64,000 nt of DNA from Halorubrum ruber (GCF_018228765.1 NZ_CP073695.1:2046001-2110000); one strand, 5' to 3'. Positions 6,860 through 15,951 are shown, counted from the first letter of the stretch. Notes: generated by a model not told the origin, from the sequence alone. Program-made: numbers and translations.

Positions 6860-8014
6860 ATGACGACGAACGACGGCCATATCTCCACCACACACATCGG
6901 TAGCCTGCCGCGACCCCCGGAACTACTCGACCTGCTCACCCGCCGTCAGGACGGCGAGTCGGTCGACCCCGACGAGTGGGACGAGACGGTCGCGGACGCG
7001 ACCCGCGACGTCGTCGACCGGCAGGTCGAGACCGGCCTCGACTCGATCAACAACGGCGAGCAGTCCCGCGTCTCGTTCAACTGGTACGTCGCCGACCGGC
7101 TGAGTGGCATCGACGGAAAGCGGGAGACCGAGCTGTGGGCCGACCTCCAGGAGTTCCCCTCCTACGCCGAGGAGACGTTCAAGACCGACGTGATCGACCT
7201 CTCGATGCACCCGGTCGTCGCCGAGGCGGTCGAGTACACCGGCCGCGAGGAAGCCGAAGCGGAGATCGACGAGTTCACCGACGCGCTCGCGGCCGCAGAC
7301 CGCGACGTCGACGACGCGTTCATGACCGCCGCGTCGCCGAGCGTCGTCACCGCCACCCACGTCGACGAGCACTACGGCGACTACGAGGAGTTCCTCTTCG
7401 CGGTCGCCGAGGCGATGAAGACGGAGTACGAGCTCGTCGCCGACGCGGGCCTCACGCTCCAGATCGACGCCCCGGAGCTGCTGACGGTCGGCCACACCGC
7501 GGCGTACGCGGACGAGCCGCTGGAGGCCGCGAAGGACGCGACGCGACTCCACGTTCAGGCGCTCAACGAGGCGCTCACGAACGTGCCCGCCGAGCAGGTC
7601 CGCCTCCACACCTGTTGGGGGAGCTACGAGGGGCCGCACCACCTCGACACGGACCTCGCGGAGATGCTGCCGCTGATCTACGAGGCTGACATCACCGGAC
7701 TCAGCGTCGAGCAGGCGAACCCGCGCCACCAGCACGAGTACCGCGCGTTCGCCGAGCACCCGGTGCCCGACGGCTGGACGCTGATTCCGGGCGTCGTCGA
7801 CGTGAAGACGAACATCATCGACCACCCGGAGACGATCGCCGACCGCTTAGAGCGCGTCGCGGACGCGGTCGACGACGGGACGCCGCTGGTCGCCGCGCCC
7901 GACTGCGGCTTCGGCACGCAGGCCGGCCTCGGCATGGTCGACCCCGAGATCGCGTGGGCGAAGCTCGAAGCGCTCGTCGAGGGCGCCGAGATCGCCAGCG
8001 GGCGGCTCGCCTAA
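6860..8014 (+). CDS. cobalamin-independent methionine synthase family protein (MetE C-terminal-like)
   Basis: 384 residues, a stand-alone version of the MetE catalytic barrel. THIGSLPRP near the N-terminus is the family opening motif. Zinc ligands are visible in RLHTCWG (His and Cys, about residues 249-251) and APDCGFG (Cys, about 347). The enzyme moves a methyl group to homocysteine, or in relatives acts on other thiols; the folate domain of long MetE is missing, so the donor may be a methanopterin- or corrinoid-type carrier (inference). Leaderless: a CCTTTTGA box lies 28 nt before the ATG. It has no adjacent partner gene, unlike many haloarchaeal metE pairs. Confidence 0.8.
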   Translation: MTTNDGHISTTHIGSLPRPPELLDLLTRRQDGESVDPDEWDETVADATRDVVDRQVETGLDSINNGEQSRVSFNWYVADRLSGIDGKRETELWADLQEFPSYAEETFKTDVIDLSMHPVVAEAVEYTGREEAEAEIDEFTDALAAADRDVDDAFMTAASPSVVTATHVDEHYGDYEEFLFAVAEAMKTEYELVADAGLTLQIDAPELLTVGHTAAYADEPLEAAKDATRLHVQALNEALTNVPAEQVRLHTCWGSYEGPHHLDTDLAEMLPLIYEADITGLSVEQANPRHQHEYRAFAEHPVPDGWTLIPGVVDVKTNIIDHPETIADRLERVADAVDDGTPLVAAPDCGFGTQAGLGMVDPEIAWAKLEALVEGAEIASGRLA

Positions 8015-8121
8015 ACGGTCCGCGAGCGGCGCTGTGCGCCGCGAAACGGTTCTCCAGTTGACAGAACTCTTGCTAACGTTTATCACACGAGCGGACGGCC
8101 GTTCAGGGAAGGCTCTCCGCG

Positions 8122-9198
8122 ATGTCCACAGTCAGGGATTCGATCGCCGCCGTCCTCGTCGCGAGCACGTCCGACCGAGCGGCGGCGCTGCGGACGTCGC
8201 TGGAGCGCGCCGACGACCGCCTCGCCGTCGAACCGGTCGCGACGGTCGACGCGGCGCTGGAGATCCTCCGGGACTCGCCGGTGGACTGCCTGGTCGCGGT
8301 CGGTCGACCCGCGGAACCGACCGGCCTCCCCGCCGTCGAGGCTGTCCGGGACCAGCACCCGGCACTGCCGATCGTGTTCTGTCCCGACGAGGCGCTCGAC
8401 GCGTCGGGCGTGGCCGAGGCGTTCGACGCGGGCGCCACGGACGTCGCGAGGGCGTCGGCCGATTCGGACCGAGCGCCCGTTATCGCTCGCCGCATCTCGA
8501 ACGCCGTCGCGTCCGCCCGCGCGGTGGCGGAGGCCGAGCGACAGCGCGACCGCCTCGAAGGGTTCGTTCACGGCGTCTCGCACGACCTGCGAAACCCGCT
8601 TAACGTCGCACAGGGACGGCTCGAGATGGCGCAAAGCGAAGGGGACCTCGAACACGTCGACACCGCGGCGTCGGCGGTCGACCGGACGCTCGAACTGATC
8701 GCGGACCTGTTGACGCTCGCGAAGCAGGGCGAGCAGCCGGGGGAGCTCGAAGCGGTCGACCTGTCCGCCCTCGCCGACGAGTGCTGGGCGAACGTCGCGA
8801 CCGGCGACGCGACGCTCGTCGTCGACACCGATCGGCGGATCCTCGCGGAGCGCGGGCGCCTGAAGCGGCTGTTGGAGAACCTGTTCCGGAACGCGGTCGA
8901 CCACGGCGGCGACGACGCCACCGTCATCGTCGGCGACATCTCGCCGATGTACACGACGACGCGCGCCGGCGCCGTCCTCCCGTCGGGGTTCTTCGTCGAG
9001 GACGACGGCCCGGGAATCCCCGAAGACGAGCGCGACCGCGTGTTCGAGGTCGGGTACACGACCGACCGAGACGGGACCGGGTTCGGCCTCAACATCGTCT
9101 CGGAGGTCGCCAGCGCCCACGGCTGGGAGGTCGCCGTCTCGGACGGGTCTCGCGGCGGCGCGAGGTTCGAGATAACCGGTGTCGAGCGGGACGACTGA
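8122..9198 (+). CDS. sensor histidine kinase with degenerate receiver-like N-terminus
   Basis: 358 residues, soluble. Residues 10-125 resemble a response-regulator receiver, but the strand that should carry the phospho-acceptor Asp reads DCLVAVGRPAEP, so it probably cannot be phosphorylated. A short coiled coil leads into HisKA (GVSHDLRNPLN, phospho-His about 153) and an HATPase_c domain with N box (ENLFRNAVDHG, ~251), G1 (DDGPGIP, ~293) and G2 (GTGFGLNI, ~317). No PAS, GAF or membrane segment and no regulator next to it. Likely input is through protein contact at the pseudo-receiver. Confidence 0.88.
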   Translation: MSTVRDSIAAVLVASTSDRAAALRTSLERADDRLAVEPVATVDAALEILRDSPVDCLVAVGRPAEPTGLPAVEAVRDQHPALPIVFCPDEALDASGVAEAFDAGATDVARASADSDRAPVIARRISNAVASARAVAEAERQRDRLEGFVHGVSHDLRNPLNVAQGRLEMAQSEGDLEHVDTAASAVDRTLELIADLLTLAKQGEQPGELEAVDLSALADECWANVATGDATLVVDTDRRILAERGRLKRLLENLFRNAVDHGGDDATVIVGDISPMYTTTRAGAVLPSGFFVEDDGPGIPEDERDRVFEVGYTTDRDGTGFGLNIVSEVASAHGWEVAVSDGSRGGARFEITGVERDD

Positions 9199-9207
9199 CG
9201 CCGCGGG

Positions 9208-9675
9208 TCAGTCCCTCTCCGAACCGCTCGGGCGCCCGACGCTCCGCTCCACGTACTCGACCGCCGCCGCGGGCGAGTCGACGGCCTCGACGCCGTCGAC
9301 GTCGTGGGTATCGAGGCCAGCCACGGGGCGGCCCTGTGCGAGCGCAAGCCCGATCTCCGAGAGCGTGCCGCTCGTGCCGTCGACCGCGACCGCGGCGTCG
9401 CCGTTCATGACGACGAGCGCGTTGCGCGCGTGACCCATCCCGGTCGCGATCGGCGTCGTGACGTGCGGGTTCGCGTCCCCGCGGTCGTCCGTCGGGAGGA
9501 TTCCGATCGTCTCGCCGCCGGCCGCGCGGGCGCCGCGGCAGACGGCCTCCATGACGCCGCCGAGGCCGCCGCAGACGACGACGTGGCCGCGCTCCGCGAG
9601 CCGCTCGCCGAGGGCCTCCGCGACCGCCGCCGTCTCCCCGTCGATCGAACTGCCGCCGATGACGCTGACGCGCAT
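9208..9675 (-). CDS. SLOG/LOG-like Rossmann protein (TIGR00725 type)
   Basis: 155 residues from MRVSVIGGSS; an earlier GTG/ATG four codons upstream is possible. VCGGLGGVMEAVCRGA and DGTSGTLSEIGLAL are the two glycine-rich nucleotide-binding motifs of the SLOG superfamily that includes cytokinin-activating LOG enzymes and DprA. Short single-domain length fits the TIGR00725 group. It probably binds or cleaves a nucleotide derivative; the substrate is unknown. Confidence 0.8.
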   Translation of the reverse strand: MRVSVIGGSSIDGETAAVAEALGERLAERGHVVVCGGLGGVMEAVCRGARAAGGETIGILPTDDRGDANPHVTTPIATGMGHARNALVVMNGDAAVAVDGTSGTLSEIGLALAQGRPVAGLDTHDVDGVEAVDSPAAAVEYVERSVGRPSGSERD

Positions 9676-9814
9676 GGCCCGCACCACGGCCGACCGGCAA
9701 GTAAAACCGACCGATAGGGAACCGATTATCGGCGGAAAAAGGCCGCAGCGGGCCGATTCTCGCCGCTGAAACCGCCACTGAAACCCTTATCCCCCCTCGC
9801 CGTGAATAGGGGCT

Positions 9815-10471
9815 ATGACGTACGATACCGTCGTGTTCGACAACGACGGTGTCCTCGTGGGCCGCACGCGCTTCGACGTGCTCCGGGAGGCGACCCGGGA
9901 CGCGTTCGAGGAGTGCGGCGTCGAGGAGCCCGATCCGGACGACGTAGAGCAGATGACCATCGGTGCGACACCCGGCAGCGTCGGCACGGTCTGTCAGACG
10001 TACGACCTCGATCCGGGGTCGTTCTGGCGGACGCGCGACGACGTGGTGTCGCGGGCCCAACAGCAGGAGGCGCGCGAGGGACGCAAGACCCCCTACGACG
10101 ACCTCGACGAGCTCCAGGACCTCGACGTCCAGATGGGGATCGTCTCGTCGAACCAGCAGGCGACCGTCGACTTCCTCGTCGACCACTTCGACGGCTTCGA
10201 CCGCATGGGCGCCGCCTACGGCCGCGAGCCGACGATCCACTCGCTCCAGCTCCGCAAGCCGAACCCCCACTACATCGAGCAGGCGCTCGGCGACCTCGAC
10301 GCGGGCAACGCCCTGTTCGTCGGCGACAACGAGTCCGACGTTCGCGCGGCCGAGAACGCCGGGATCGACTCGGCGTTCATCCGCCGCCCGCACCGCCGCG
10401 ACTGGGAGCTGAACGTCTGGCCGACCTGGGAGATAGACCGGCTCTCCGACCTCCACGACATCGTGGAGTGA
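9815..10471 (+). CDS. HAD-superfamily hydrolase
   Basis: 218 residues. Motif I is VFDNDGVL with both aspartates (residues 9 and 11), motif II VSSNQQ (~111), motif III RKPNPHYI (Lys ~149) and motif IV VGDNESDVRAA (~170). The helical cap follows motif I, as in phosphoglycolate phosphatase-like subfamily IA. Likely a small-metabolite phosphatase. The C-terminal DWELNVWPTWEIDRLSDL tail is typical of haloarchaeal members. Confidence 0.85.
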   Translation: MTYDTVVFDNDGVLVGRTRFDVLREATRDAFEECGVEEPDPDDVEQMTIGATPGSVGTVCQTYDLDPGSFWRTRDDVVSRAQQQEAREGRKTPYDDLDELQDLDVQMGIVSSNQQATVDFLVDHFDGFDRMGAAYGREPTIHSLQLRKPNPHYIEQALGDLDAGNALFVGDNESDVRAAENAGIDSAFIRRPHRRDWELNVWPTWEIDRLSDLHDIVE

Positions 10472-10586
10472 GGCCGCACTGCTCCCGCGTACTCCGCGTC
10501 CCGGCAGCGACGCGTCGACCTCGTCGGCAGCGACCCGGCGTGCCGCCGATGAAGCGTTTAAATCGGATGGGGCGTAACTCGCGCTC

Positions 10587-12992
10587 GTGACCGACTCGCC
10601 CCCGTGGGCCGACCTCTTCGGCCATCCCGAACCCTACCCCGAGCAGGCCGACGGCATCGACGCCGCCGTCGACGCCGCCGAGGACGGCGGCTTCCTCGCG
10701 CTGGAGGGCGCCTGCGGGACGGGGAAGACGATGCTCGCGCTCACCGCCGGGCTCGACCGCGTCCGCGACCCGGACTCCGACTTCGAGCGCGTCTTCGTCC
10801 TCACCAGCGTCAAACAGCAGCTGCGTCAGTTCGAGACGGACCTGCGGACGATAAACGACGACCTCCCCGAGGAGTACGACCCGGTCTCGGGGCTCACCCT
10901 GGTCGGCAAGGCGGACGTCTGCCCGTACGCGCGGGAGAACCGCGGCGGGATCGACCGCGAGAACGTGTACGAGCGCTGTGAAGGGCTCCGCGAGCGCACC
11001 CGGAACCTCGTCGGCGACGGCGGCGCGACGACGACCTCGAACCTCGTGAGCGAGGCGCGAAGTCAGCAGGTGGGGCTGATGGACTCGGGATCGGCGGGAA
11101 CCGCCGGAGCCGCCGCGAGCGACGGATCCGGGCCGGGCGACGCGTCCGACGAGGGCGGCGCGCCGGCCGCCGACTACCTCTCCGTCGACGGCGAGCCGAC
11201 CCCGTACCGCCCCGACACCGAGGAGTACGACGACGTCGAGTTCTGTCCGTTCTACGCCGGCTTCCTCGACGACCTCCCGGACGACGGGGACCCCGCGGAG
11301 GCGGTCCCGTTCGACGTCACCGAGCTCGGTCACGTCGACGCCGACGAGCTCGTCCGGCTCGCGGCGGGCCACGGCTCGTGTCCCCACTCGATCATGGGCG
11401 CGCTCGTCCCCGAGGTTGAGGTCGTCATCGGCAACTACTACCACGCGTTCGATCCCGTGACGACCGGGACGTTCACCGGCGCGTTGCTGGACGATTCGAC
11501 GTTCGTCGTCTGCGACGAGGCGCACATGCTCGAACCGCGCGTCCGGGACCTCGTGAGCGACGCGGTCGCGGACGCCAGCCTCCGCGACGCCGAGAACGAG
11601 CTCACCCGCGTCGTACAGCCGCTATCCTTCGAGTCGGCGGGCGCGGAGTCCGACGACGCCGCCTTGGTCCGCGGCGAGCTGGAAGACGCGGACGTGACGA
11701 TCGAGGAGATCGAGGCGGTCCGGGAGTTCTACGCCGACCTCCGCGCGGAGCTCGACCGCCGCGTGACCGCGCACCTCGACCGCGAGCGCCCCGACTGGCG
11801 GGCGTCGATGCGCAACCTCGACGACGAGGAGATCCCGCTCCGCGACCCCGAGGAGCCGGGCGAAGACGAGATCACGGCGTGGGCGGACGGCGAGGGGTAC
11901 GGCGAGCGCGTCTGGGCGCGCGCCGAGCAGGTCGGCGCGGTCGTCAAGCGCGTCCTCGACTCGCTCGAAGACGAGGACAAGCAGCGCGCGGCGCCCGGCG
12001 TCGGCCGCACGCTTAACGCCTGGTACCGGGAGGGCCACACCGACTTCTTCCGGGCGATCGAGCTCGAACGCACCTTCGACGAGACGGAGCCCCCGGACTC
12101 GTGGCGCCGGGCGTACAACGGGCGCTTAGCGCTTCACAACTGCCTCCCCAGCGAGCCGATCGGCGACCGCCTCGCAGAGTTCGGCGGCGGCGTGCTCATG
12201 AGCGCGACGCTGGAGCCGATGGACCTGTTCCGGGAGGTGACCGGGCTCGACCACCTCGCGGAGCGCGGCCGCCCGGTCGTCGAGCGGACGTACGGCCTCT
12301 CCTTCCCGGAGGAGAACCGGGCGAGCCTCGCGGTCGACGCGCCGAAGTTCACCCACCAGAACCGCGGCGCGCCGGGCGAGGAGAACCCGACGCGGCTCGC
12401 GCATCTCGACGCGACGGCCGCGGTCGCGCGCCGCGAGGGAAACGTCCTCGTGGGCACCCCGAGCTACGCGGAGGCAACGTGGATGGCAGAAGAGCTCTCC
12501 GAGCGCCTCCAGAAACCGGTCCTCTTAGACGAGTCCTCCGGTGACCGCGAGACGGAGTCGCTGAAGGACGACTTCTTCGCGGGCGACGGGAAGGTGCTGG
12601 TGACGAGCCTCCGCGGCACGCTCACCGAGGGCGTCGACTACCGCGGTGATCGCCTCGCGGCCGCGGTCGTCTGCGGCGTCCCGATCATCAACACGGCGCG
12701 ACCGCAGACCCGCGCGGTGATCACCGCCTACGACCGGCGGTTCGAGTCGGGGTTCGAGACGGCGCTCACCGTCCCCGCCGTGCGCAAGGCCCGGCAGGCG
12801 GTCGGCCGCGTCATCCGCGGGCCGGACGAGCGCGGCGTCCGCGTCCTGCTCGACGCCCGCTACGCGCGCGACTCGTGGAACGGTGTCAGAGAGTACCTGC
12901 CCGAACACGAGCGCGAGGAGTACCAGCCCGTCAGCCCGGACATGCTGGATGTCGCGCTCGACCGGTTCGCGTCGCGCCGGTCCACCGAGTGA
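10587..12992 (+). CDS. XPD/Rad3-like superfamily 2 DNA helicase with Fe-S cysteines
   Basis: 801 residues, GTG start. Walker A GACGTGKT (~42-49), DEAH box VCDEAHML (~308) and motif VI QAVGRVIRGPDERG (~736). Between motifs I and II four cysteines (VCPYAREN ~112, YERCEG ~131, FCPFYAG ~218, SCPHSIMG ~264) match the 4Fe-4S cluster of XPD/DinG helicases. The family unwinds DNA 5' to 3' in repair. A long acidic/Gly-Ala insertion (about residues 160-215) sits between Cys 2 and Cys 3 and is not part of the core fold. Stand-alone gene. Confidence 0.88.
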   Translation: MTDSPPWADLFGHPEPYPEQADGIDAAVDAAEDGGFLALEGACGTGKTMLALTAGLDRVRDPDSDFERVFVLTSVKQQLRQFETDLRTINDDLPEEYDPVSGLTLVGKADVCPYARENRGGIDRENVYERCEGLRERTRNLVGDGGATTTSNLVSEARSQQVGLMDSGSAGTAGAAASDGSGPGDASDEGGAPAADYLSVDGEPTPYRPDTEEYDDVEFCPFYAGFLDDLPDDGDPAEAVPFDVTELGHVDADELVRLAAGHGSCPHSIMGALVPEVEVVIGNYYHAFDPVTTGTFTGALLDDSTFVVCDEAHMLEPRVRDLVSDAVADASLRDAENELTRVVQPLSFESAGAESDDAALVRGELEDADVTIEEIEAVREFYADLRAELDRRVTAHLDRERPDWRASMRNLDDEEIPLRDPEEPGEDEITAWADGEGYGERVWARAEQVGAVVKRVLDSLEDEDKQRAAPGVGRTLNAWYREGHTDFFRAIELERTFDETEPPDSWRRAYNGRLALHNCLPSEPIGDRLAEFGGGVLMSATLEPMDLFREVTGLDHLAERGRPVVERTYGLSFPEENRASLAVDAPKFTHQNRGAPGEENPTRLAHLDATAAVARREGNVLVGTPSYAEATWMAEELSERLQKPVLLDESSGDRETESLKDDFFAGDGKVLVTSLRGTLTEGVDYRGDRLAAAVVCGVPIINTARPQTRAVITAYDRRFESGFETALTVPAVRKARQAVGRVIRGPDERGVRVLLDARYARDSWNGVREYLPEHEREEYQPVSPDMLDVALDRFASRRSTE

Positions 12993-13070
12993 ACCCTACC
13001 CGCCGGTTAACGGGTCGTTATCCGACGGTAATCGGGTCGTAACTATGCCGTTAGGAACGGTGTCGAGGAT

Positions 13071-13223
13071 ATGGACGCCGCAGCCCGAAGCGAACGGTAC
13101 CACGTCGTTTGTCGCGAGTGTCAGCTGGAACGCCTGTGCGACACGCCGGACGAGGCGGACGGGATCGGTCGGGAACACATCGACGAGACCGGACACCGCG
13201 TCGCCGTCGAACGGGTCGAGTAA
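13071..13223 (+). CDS. small haloarchaeal protein with CxxC
   Basis: 50 residues, too short for many gene finders. It reads MDAAARSERYHVVCRECQLE, then CDTPDEADG and a His-rich acidic end (GREHIDETGHRVAVERVE). The CREC pair plus later Cys and His could form one zinc site. The composition is typical coding sequence for this genome, whereas the overlapping antisense frame is not. Function unknown. Confidence 0.7.
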   Translation: MDAAARSERYHVVCRECQLERLCDTPDEADGIGREHIDETGHRVAVERVE

Positions 13224-13265
13224 CCGAGAGCGGGACCGACGACGTGCTCCGGTATCGGCCCGCAC

Positions 13266-14441
13266 TCAGACCACGTTCGAGTCGATGTCGCGCGGGAAGT
13301 TCGTGAGCCGCTCCGTCCCCGACTCGGTGATCGCGACCGTGTCGGAGTGGCGGTAGCCGTACTCGTCGGTGTAGATTCCGGGCTCGATGGTGTACACGTG
13401 GCCGGGCGCCATCACGGCGTCGTCGCCGTCGTAGCGCTCGCCCCAGCCGCGGTCGATGTACGGCGGCTCGTGGGCGCCGAGCCCGATGTTGTGGCCGACG
13501 TGGTGTTGCGCGAGGTCGGTCACGCCCTGCTCCTCGAAGTACTCCCAGACGACCTCGTCGACTTCGGCGACCGGGACGCCCGGGCCCAGGGCGTCGATGG
13601 CGAGCGTCTGCGCCTCCAGCATGAGCTCGAAGTAGTGCGCCTGCTCGTCGGAGTAGTCGCCGACGAACATCGTCCGCTCTAACTCCGAGCGGTAGCCGTC
13701 GACGTTCGCCGTCGCGCCGGTGACCAGCACGTCGCCCTCGGAGAGCCGCTCGTTCGGCGTGTGGCCGTGCGGGAGCGCAGTCTCCTCGCCGGAGATGTAG
13801 CCGGCGTGGACCGGGCCGTCGCCGCGGACGCGGACGCTGTACGCCTCGCCGAGCGCGTCGAGCATGGCGCGGGAGGCGTCGGCGGACGCGCGCTGCGAGA
13901 CGGTCGCGGGATGCGCGCCCGGCTCGGAGTAGTCGGCGAGGTAGCGGTGGCCGAGGTTCGCCCACTTCGCGGACTCGCGGATCAGGTCGACCTCGGCGTC
14001 GGACTTCGCCCAGCGCATCCGGTCGACCCACGACTGCGTCTCGACGTCGAGGAACTCGGAGAACGCGGGGCCCTCGTACCCCATCACGCCCGGCGGGCCG
14101 TCCGCGTCGGCGGCGATCGCGTCGGCGCCGAGCCCGTTCAGCATCTCGACCGCGACCGAGACCGGCTCGCCGCCGGGGTAGTCGAAGTAGTCGTGGACGG
14201 CGTCGATCCGCGGGTTCGGCTCGACGCGCTCGACCTCCAGTCTCGGGACGGTGATCTCGACGCGGTCGTCGGTGACCGCGAGGACCACCGGGCGCTCCGT
14301 CTGGATGTGGTGGAAGCCGGTGAGGTACTCTATCGCTGTCGCGCCGACCCACGTCGCGGCGTCGGCGTCGGTGTCGGCGAGTTGGTCCCGCACGGCTGCG
14401 AGCCGGTCTGCGAAGGCCGACTCGGGGAGTCGCGTGGCCAT
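13266..14441 (-). CDS. M24-family (Xaa-Pro peptidase-like) protein lacking most metal ligands
   Basis: 391 residues: creatinase-type N-terminal domain (1-135) and pita-bread C-terminal domain. In active M24 metallopeptidases five ligands are needed (Asp, Asp, His, Glu, Glu). Here the first motif reads VTGATANVDGYRSELERT, so the first Asp aligns with Gly and the second with Glu; His (HHVGHNIGL, ~314) and one Glu (IEPGIY, ~353) are kept; the last Glu aligns with Ser (RHSDTVAITE, ~365). That is close to the metal-free creatinase situation. It may be a non-metal hydrolase or an inactive binding protein rather than a proline peptidase. Confidence 0.8.
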   Translation of the reverse strand: MATRLPESAFADRLAAVRDQLADTDADAATWVGATAIEYLTGFHHIQTERPVVLAVTDDRVEITVPRLEVERVEPNPRIDAVHDYFDYPGGEPVSVAVEMLNGLGADAIAADADGPPGVMGYEGPAFSEFLDVETQSWVDRMRWAKSDAEVDLIRESAKWANLGHRYLADYSEPGAHPATVSQRASADASRAMLDALGEAYSVRVRGDGPVHAGYISGEETALPHGHTPNERLSEGDVLVTGATANVDGYRSELERTMFVGDYSDEQAHYFELMLEAQTLAIDALGPGVPVAEVDEVVWEYFEEQGVTDLAQHHVGHNIGLGAHEPPYIDRGWGERYDGDDAVMAPGHVYTIEPGIYTDEYGYRHSDTVAITESGTERLTNFPRDIDSNVV

Positions 14442-14514
14442 GGCTCAGGATACGAGAACGCGCGGATAAACGGTCGGGTAGCGGAACGGCGGGGACGGGC
14501 TCTTCCGGCTCTGC

Positions 14515-15126
14515 TCAGTTCTCTCGGCGGGCGAACGCGAGGTTGCCGGAGACGTTCTTGATGTAGGCGGTCACGGTCTCGCCCTCCTGCGCGCCGGGGA
14601 CGAAGATGGTGTACTCGCCGCGCTCGGCGACGCCGTCGCCCTTGCGGCCCGTGCCGACGATCTCGAGCTCGTACGTGTTGCCCGACTCGACGGCGTCCTC
14701 CTGCCGCTGGGTGTTGGAGGTGTTCTGTTTCGCCACCGGCCGGAACGCCCCGCAGGCCTCACAGCGGAGCATCGGCGTCCGGTTCTCGGTCTCTAATCGC
14801 GTGTCGGGGAGGCCGCACTCCGAGCAGGTGACGAACGACTCGATGTACGAGTCGATCGCGGCCTGGAAGTCGCGCTCGCGGAAGTTCCCGCTGTAGCGCG
14901 CGCGGCCGTCCTCGTACTGGCCGGCCGTGCCGAGCTCCTGCTGGATCTTCGAGTGGACGTGTTCGGGGTCGCGGCTCAGGGCGTCGGCGATCGCCGAGAG
15001 ATTCGTCAGGCGGGTGAACGCCCCGTCCTTCTGCCATTCCGGGTCCGGGACCGACAGCCGCTCGTCGGAGCCGCCCAGATCTGGTACCTCATCCATCGCG
15101 CGGTCGAGGCTCGATTCGTAATCCAT
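14515..15126 (-). CDS. translation initiation factor aIF2 subunit beta with C-terminal TRAM domain
   Basis: 203 residues. Residues 1-130 are aIF2-beta: helix-rich core (FTRLTNLSAIADALSRDPEH), then the zinc ribbon CSECGLPDT ... CEACGAFRP. Residues ~145-203 are a TRAM RNA-binding domain (YELEIVGTGRKGDGVAERGE, ending VSGNLAFARRE), a fusion usual in haloarchaea. As part of the aIF2 heterotrimer it helps deliver initiator tRNA; the initiator tRNA-Met gene itself lies about 250 bp upstream on the same strand. Confidence 0.92.
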   Translation of the reverse strand: MDYESSLDRAMDEVPDLGGSDERLSVPDPEWQKDGAFTRLTNLSAIADALSRDPEHVHSKIQQELGTAGQYEDGRARYSGNFRERDFQAAIDSYIESFVTCSECGLPDTRLETENRTPMLRCEACGAFRPVAKQNTSNTQRQEDAVESGNTYELEIVGTGRKGDGVAERGEYTIFVPGAQEGETVTAYIKNVSGNLAFARREN

Positions 15127-15246
15127 ACGCGAGGAAACGACAGCGCGACGGAAATCGCTTCCGGGTTCGGTGGCGGCGGCTCCGGAAGGTGGAAACGACG
15201 TTGGTGTGTAATGACCGGTCAGGAGTCAGTCGGCTTCGAAAGAAAG

Positions 15247-15267
15247 TAGCGGGAGGTAGATTTGAAC
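15247..15267 (-). repeat. duplicated 3' end of tRNA-iMet
   Basis: A 21-bp perfect copy of 15380-15400, the 3' end of the tRNA gene (discriminator, acceptor strand and part of the T arm), 133 bp downstream in tRNA orientation. It looks like an attachment-site duplication. Confidence 0.8.
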
Positions 15268-15379
15268 CACGGTCACTCCGCTTCGCGCCGTTCCCTGGTT
15301 CAAACTGCTCCGGGGCTATCTCGTCGACGACGCCGTTCACGCCTCGCTGTGCTCGGCGTTCACTGTCGTCGACAAAAGA
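15268..15379. other. spacer between the two tRNA-iMet 3' ends
   Basis: 112 bp without a gene. It begins CACGGTCACTCCGCTTCGC and contains GGTTCAAA, which is complementary to the GAACC ending the duplicated T arm, so the stretch can fold back on it. A second inverted pair, CGTCGACGAC and GTCGTCGAC, lies further in. The tRNA-Trp spacer at 30354-30449 starts in the same way. Confidence 0.5.
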
Positions 15380-15454
15380 TAGCGGGAGGTAGATTTGAAC
15401 TACCGATCTCCGGGTTATGAGCCCGGCGGAATCTCCTGGCTATCCCATCCCGCT
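15380..15454 (-). tRNA. initiator tRNA-Met (CAU)
   Basis: 75 nt, no intron, CCA not encoded. The anticodon loop is CTCATAA (anticodon CAU), closed by a stem with three G-C pairs (GGG/CCC), the mark of initiator tRNAs, and an A1-U72 end pair. The T arm and acceptor strand (CCTCCCGCT plus A73) pair completely. Confidence 0.95.
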
Positions 15455-15612
15455 ATCGTAGCACAATCGGGTGCGACTGTTAAGGGTTCTGATCCCGACG
15501 CCGGTGTGCGATTCGTCCACGCGTCCGCGGCGGTCGCGAACCCTCGCGTGGGCGCCCGAATCGGAGCCGCAGATCGCACCGAGCGGCCGCTTCGCGGACC
15601 GCCTTTCCGTCG

Positions 15613-15852
15613 TCACTCCCCGCCTGCGCCCTCGTCGTCGCTTGTCTGCGCCGCGACGGCCTTCATGCGGATCCGGAGCGCGAGGACCGCCACAAAGGCG
15701 AGGCCGACGGTCACGGCGACATCGGCCGGGTCGCCGGAAAGCGCCCGCTGCGCGGTGAGCCCCGCCATCAGCGCGAACATGAACGACAGCAGTCCCGCGA
15801 TCGGAATCACGTACCCCTCGCCGAACGCCGACCCTTCGGACTCGTCGCTCAT
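15613..15852 (-). CDS. small two-TM membrane protein
   Basis: 79 residues with two hydrophobic helices (about 13-36 and 43-61) and acidic ends. It lies between the initiator tRNA and the divergent acyl-CoA ligase gene. No family recognised; typical of the many small haloarchaeal membrane proteins. Confidence 0.6.
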   Translation of the reverse strand: MSDESEGSAFGEGYVIPIAGLLSFMFALMAGLTAQRALSGDPADVAVTVGLAFVAVLALRIRMKAVAAQTSDDEGAGGE

Positions 15853-15951
15853 TTCTCACCCCTCTGCCGCCGACCGTGAAAAGGCTCCCGCGACCGTCCG
15901 TCCCTTGCGTCGGCCGCAAACGATTTCACGCATCATCGATAGTGATAGACG

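Noticed and set aside
6724-6939. 71-aa minus-strand frame overlapping the MetE-like start
   Set aside because: Overlaps the promoter and first codons of a well-supported gene and shows no domain.
12996-13265. 89-aa minus-strand frame after the XPD-like helicase
   Set aside because: It overlaps the 50-aa plus-strand gene with CREC motif, which has better codon usage and composition.
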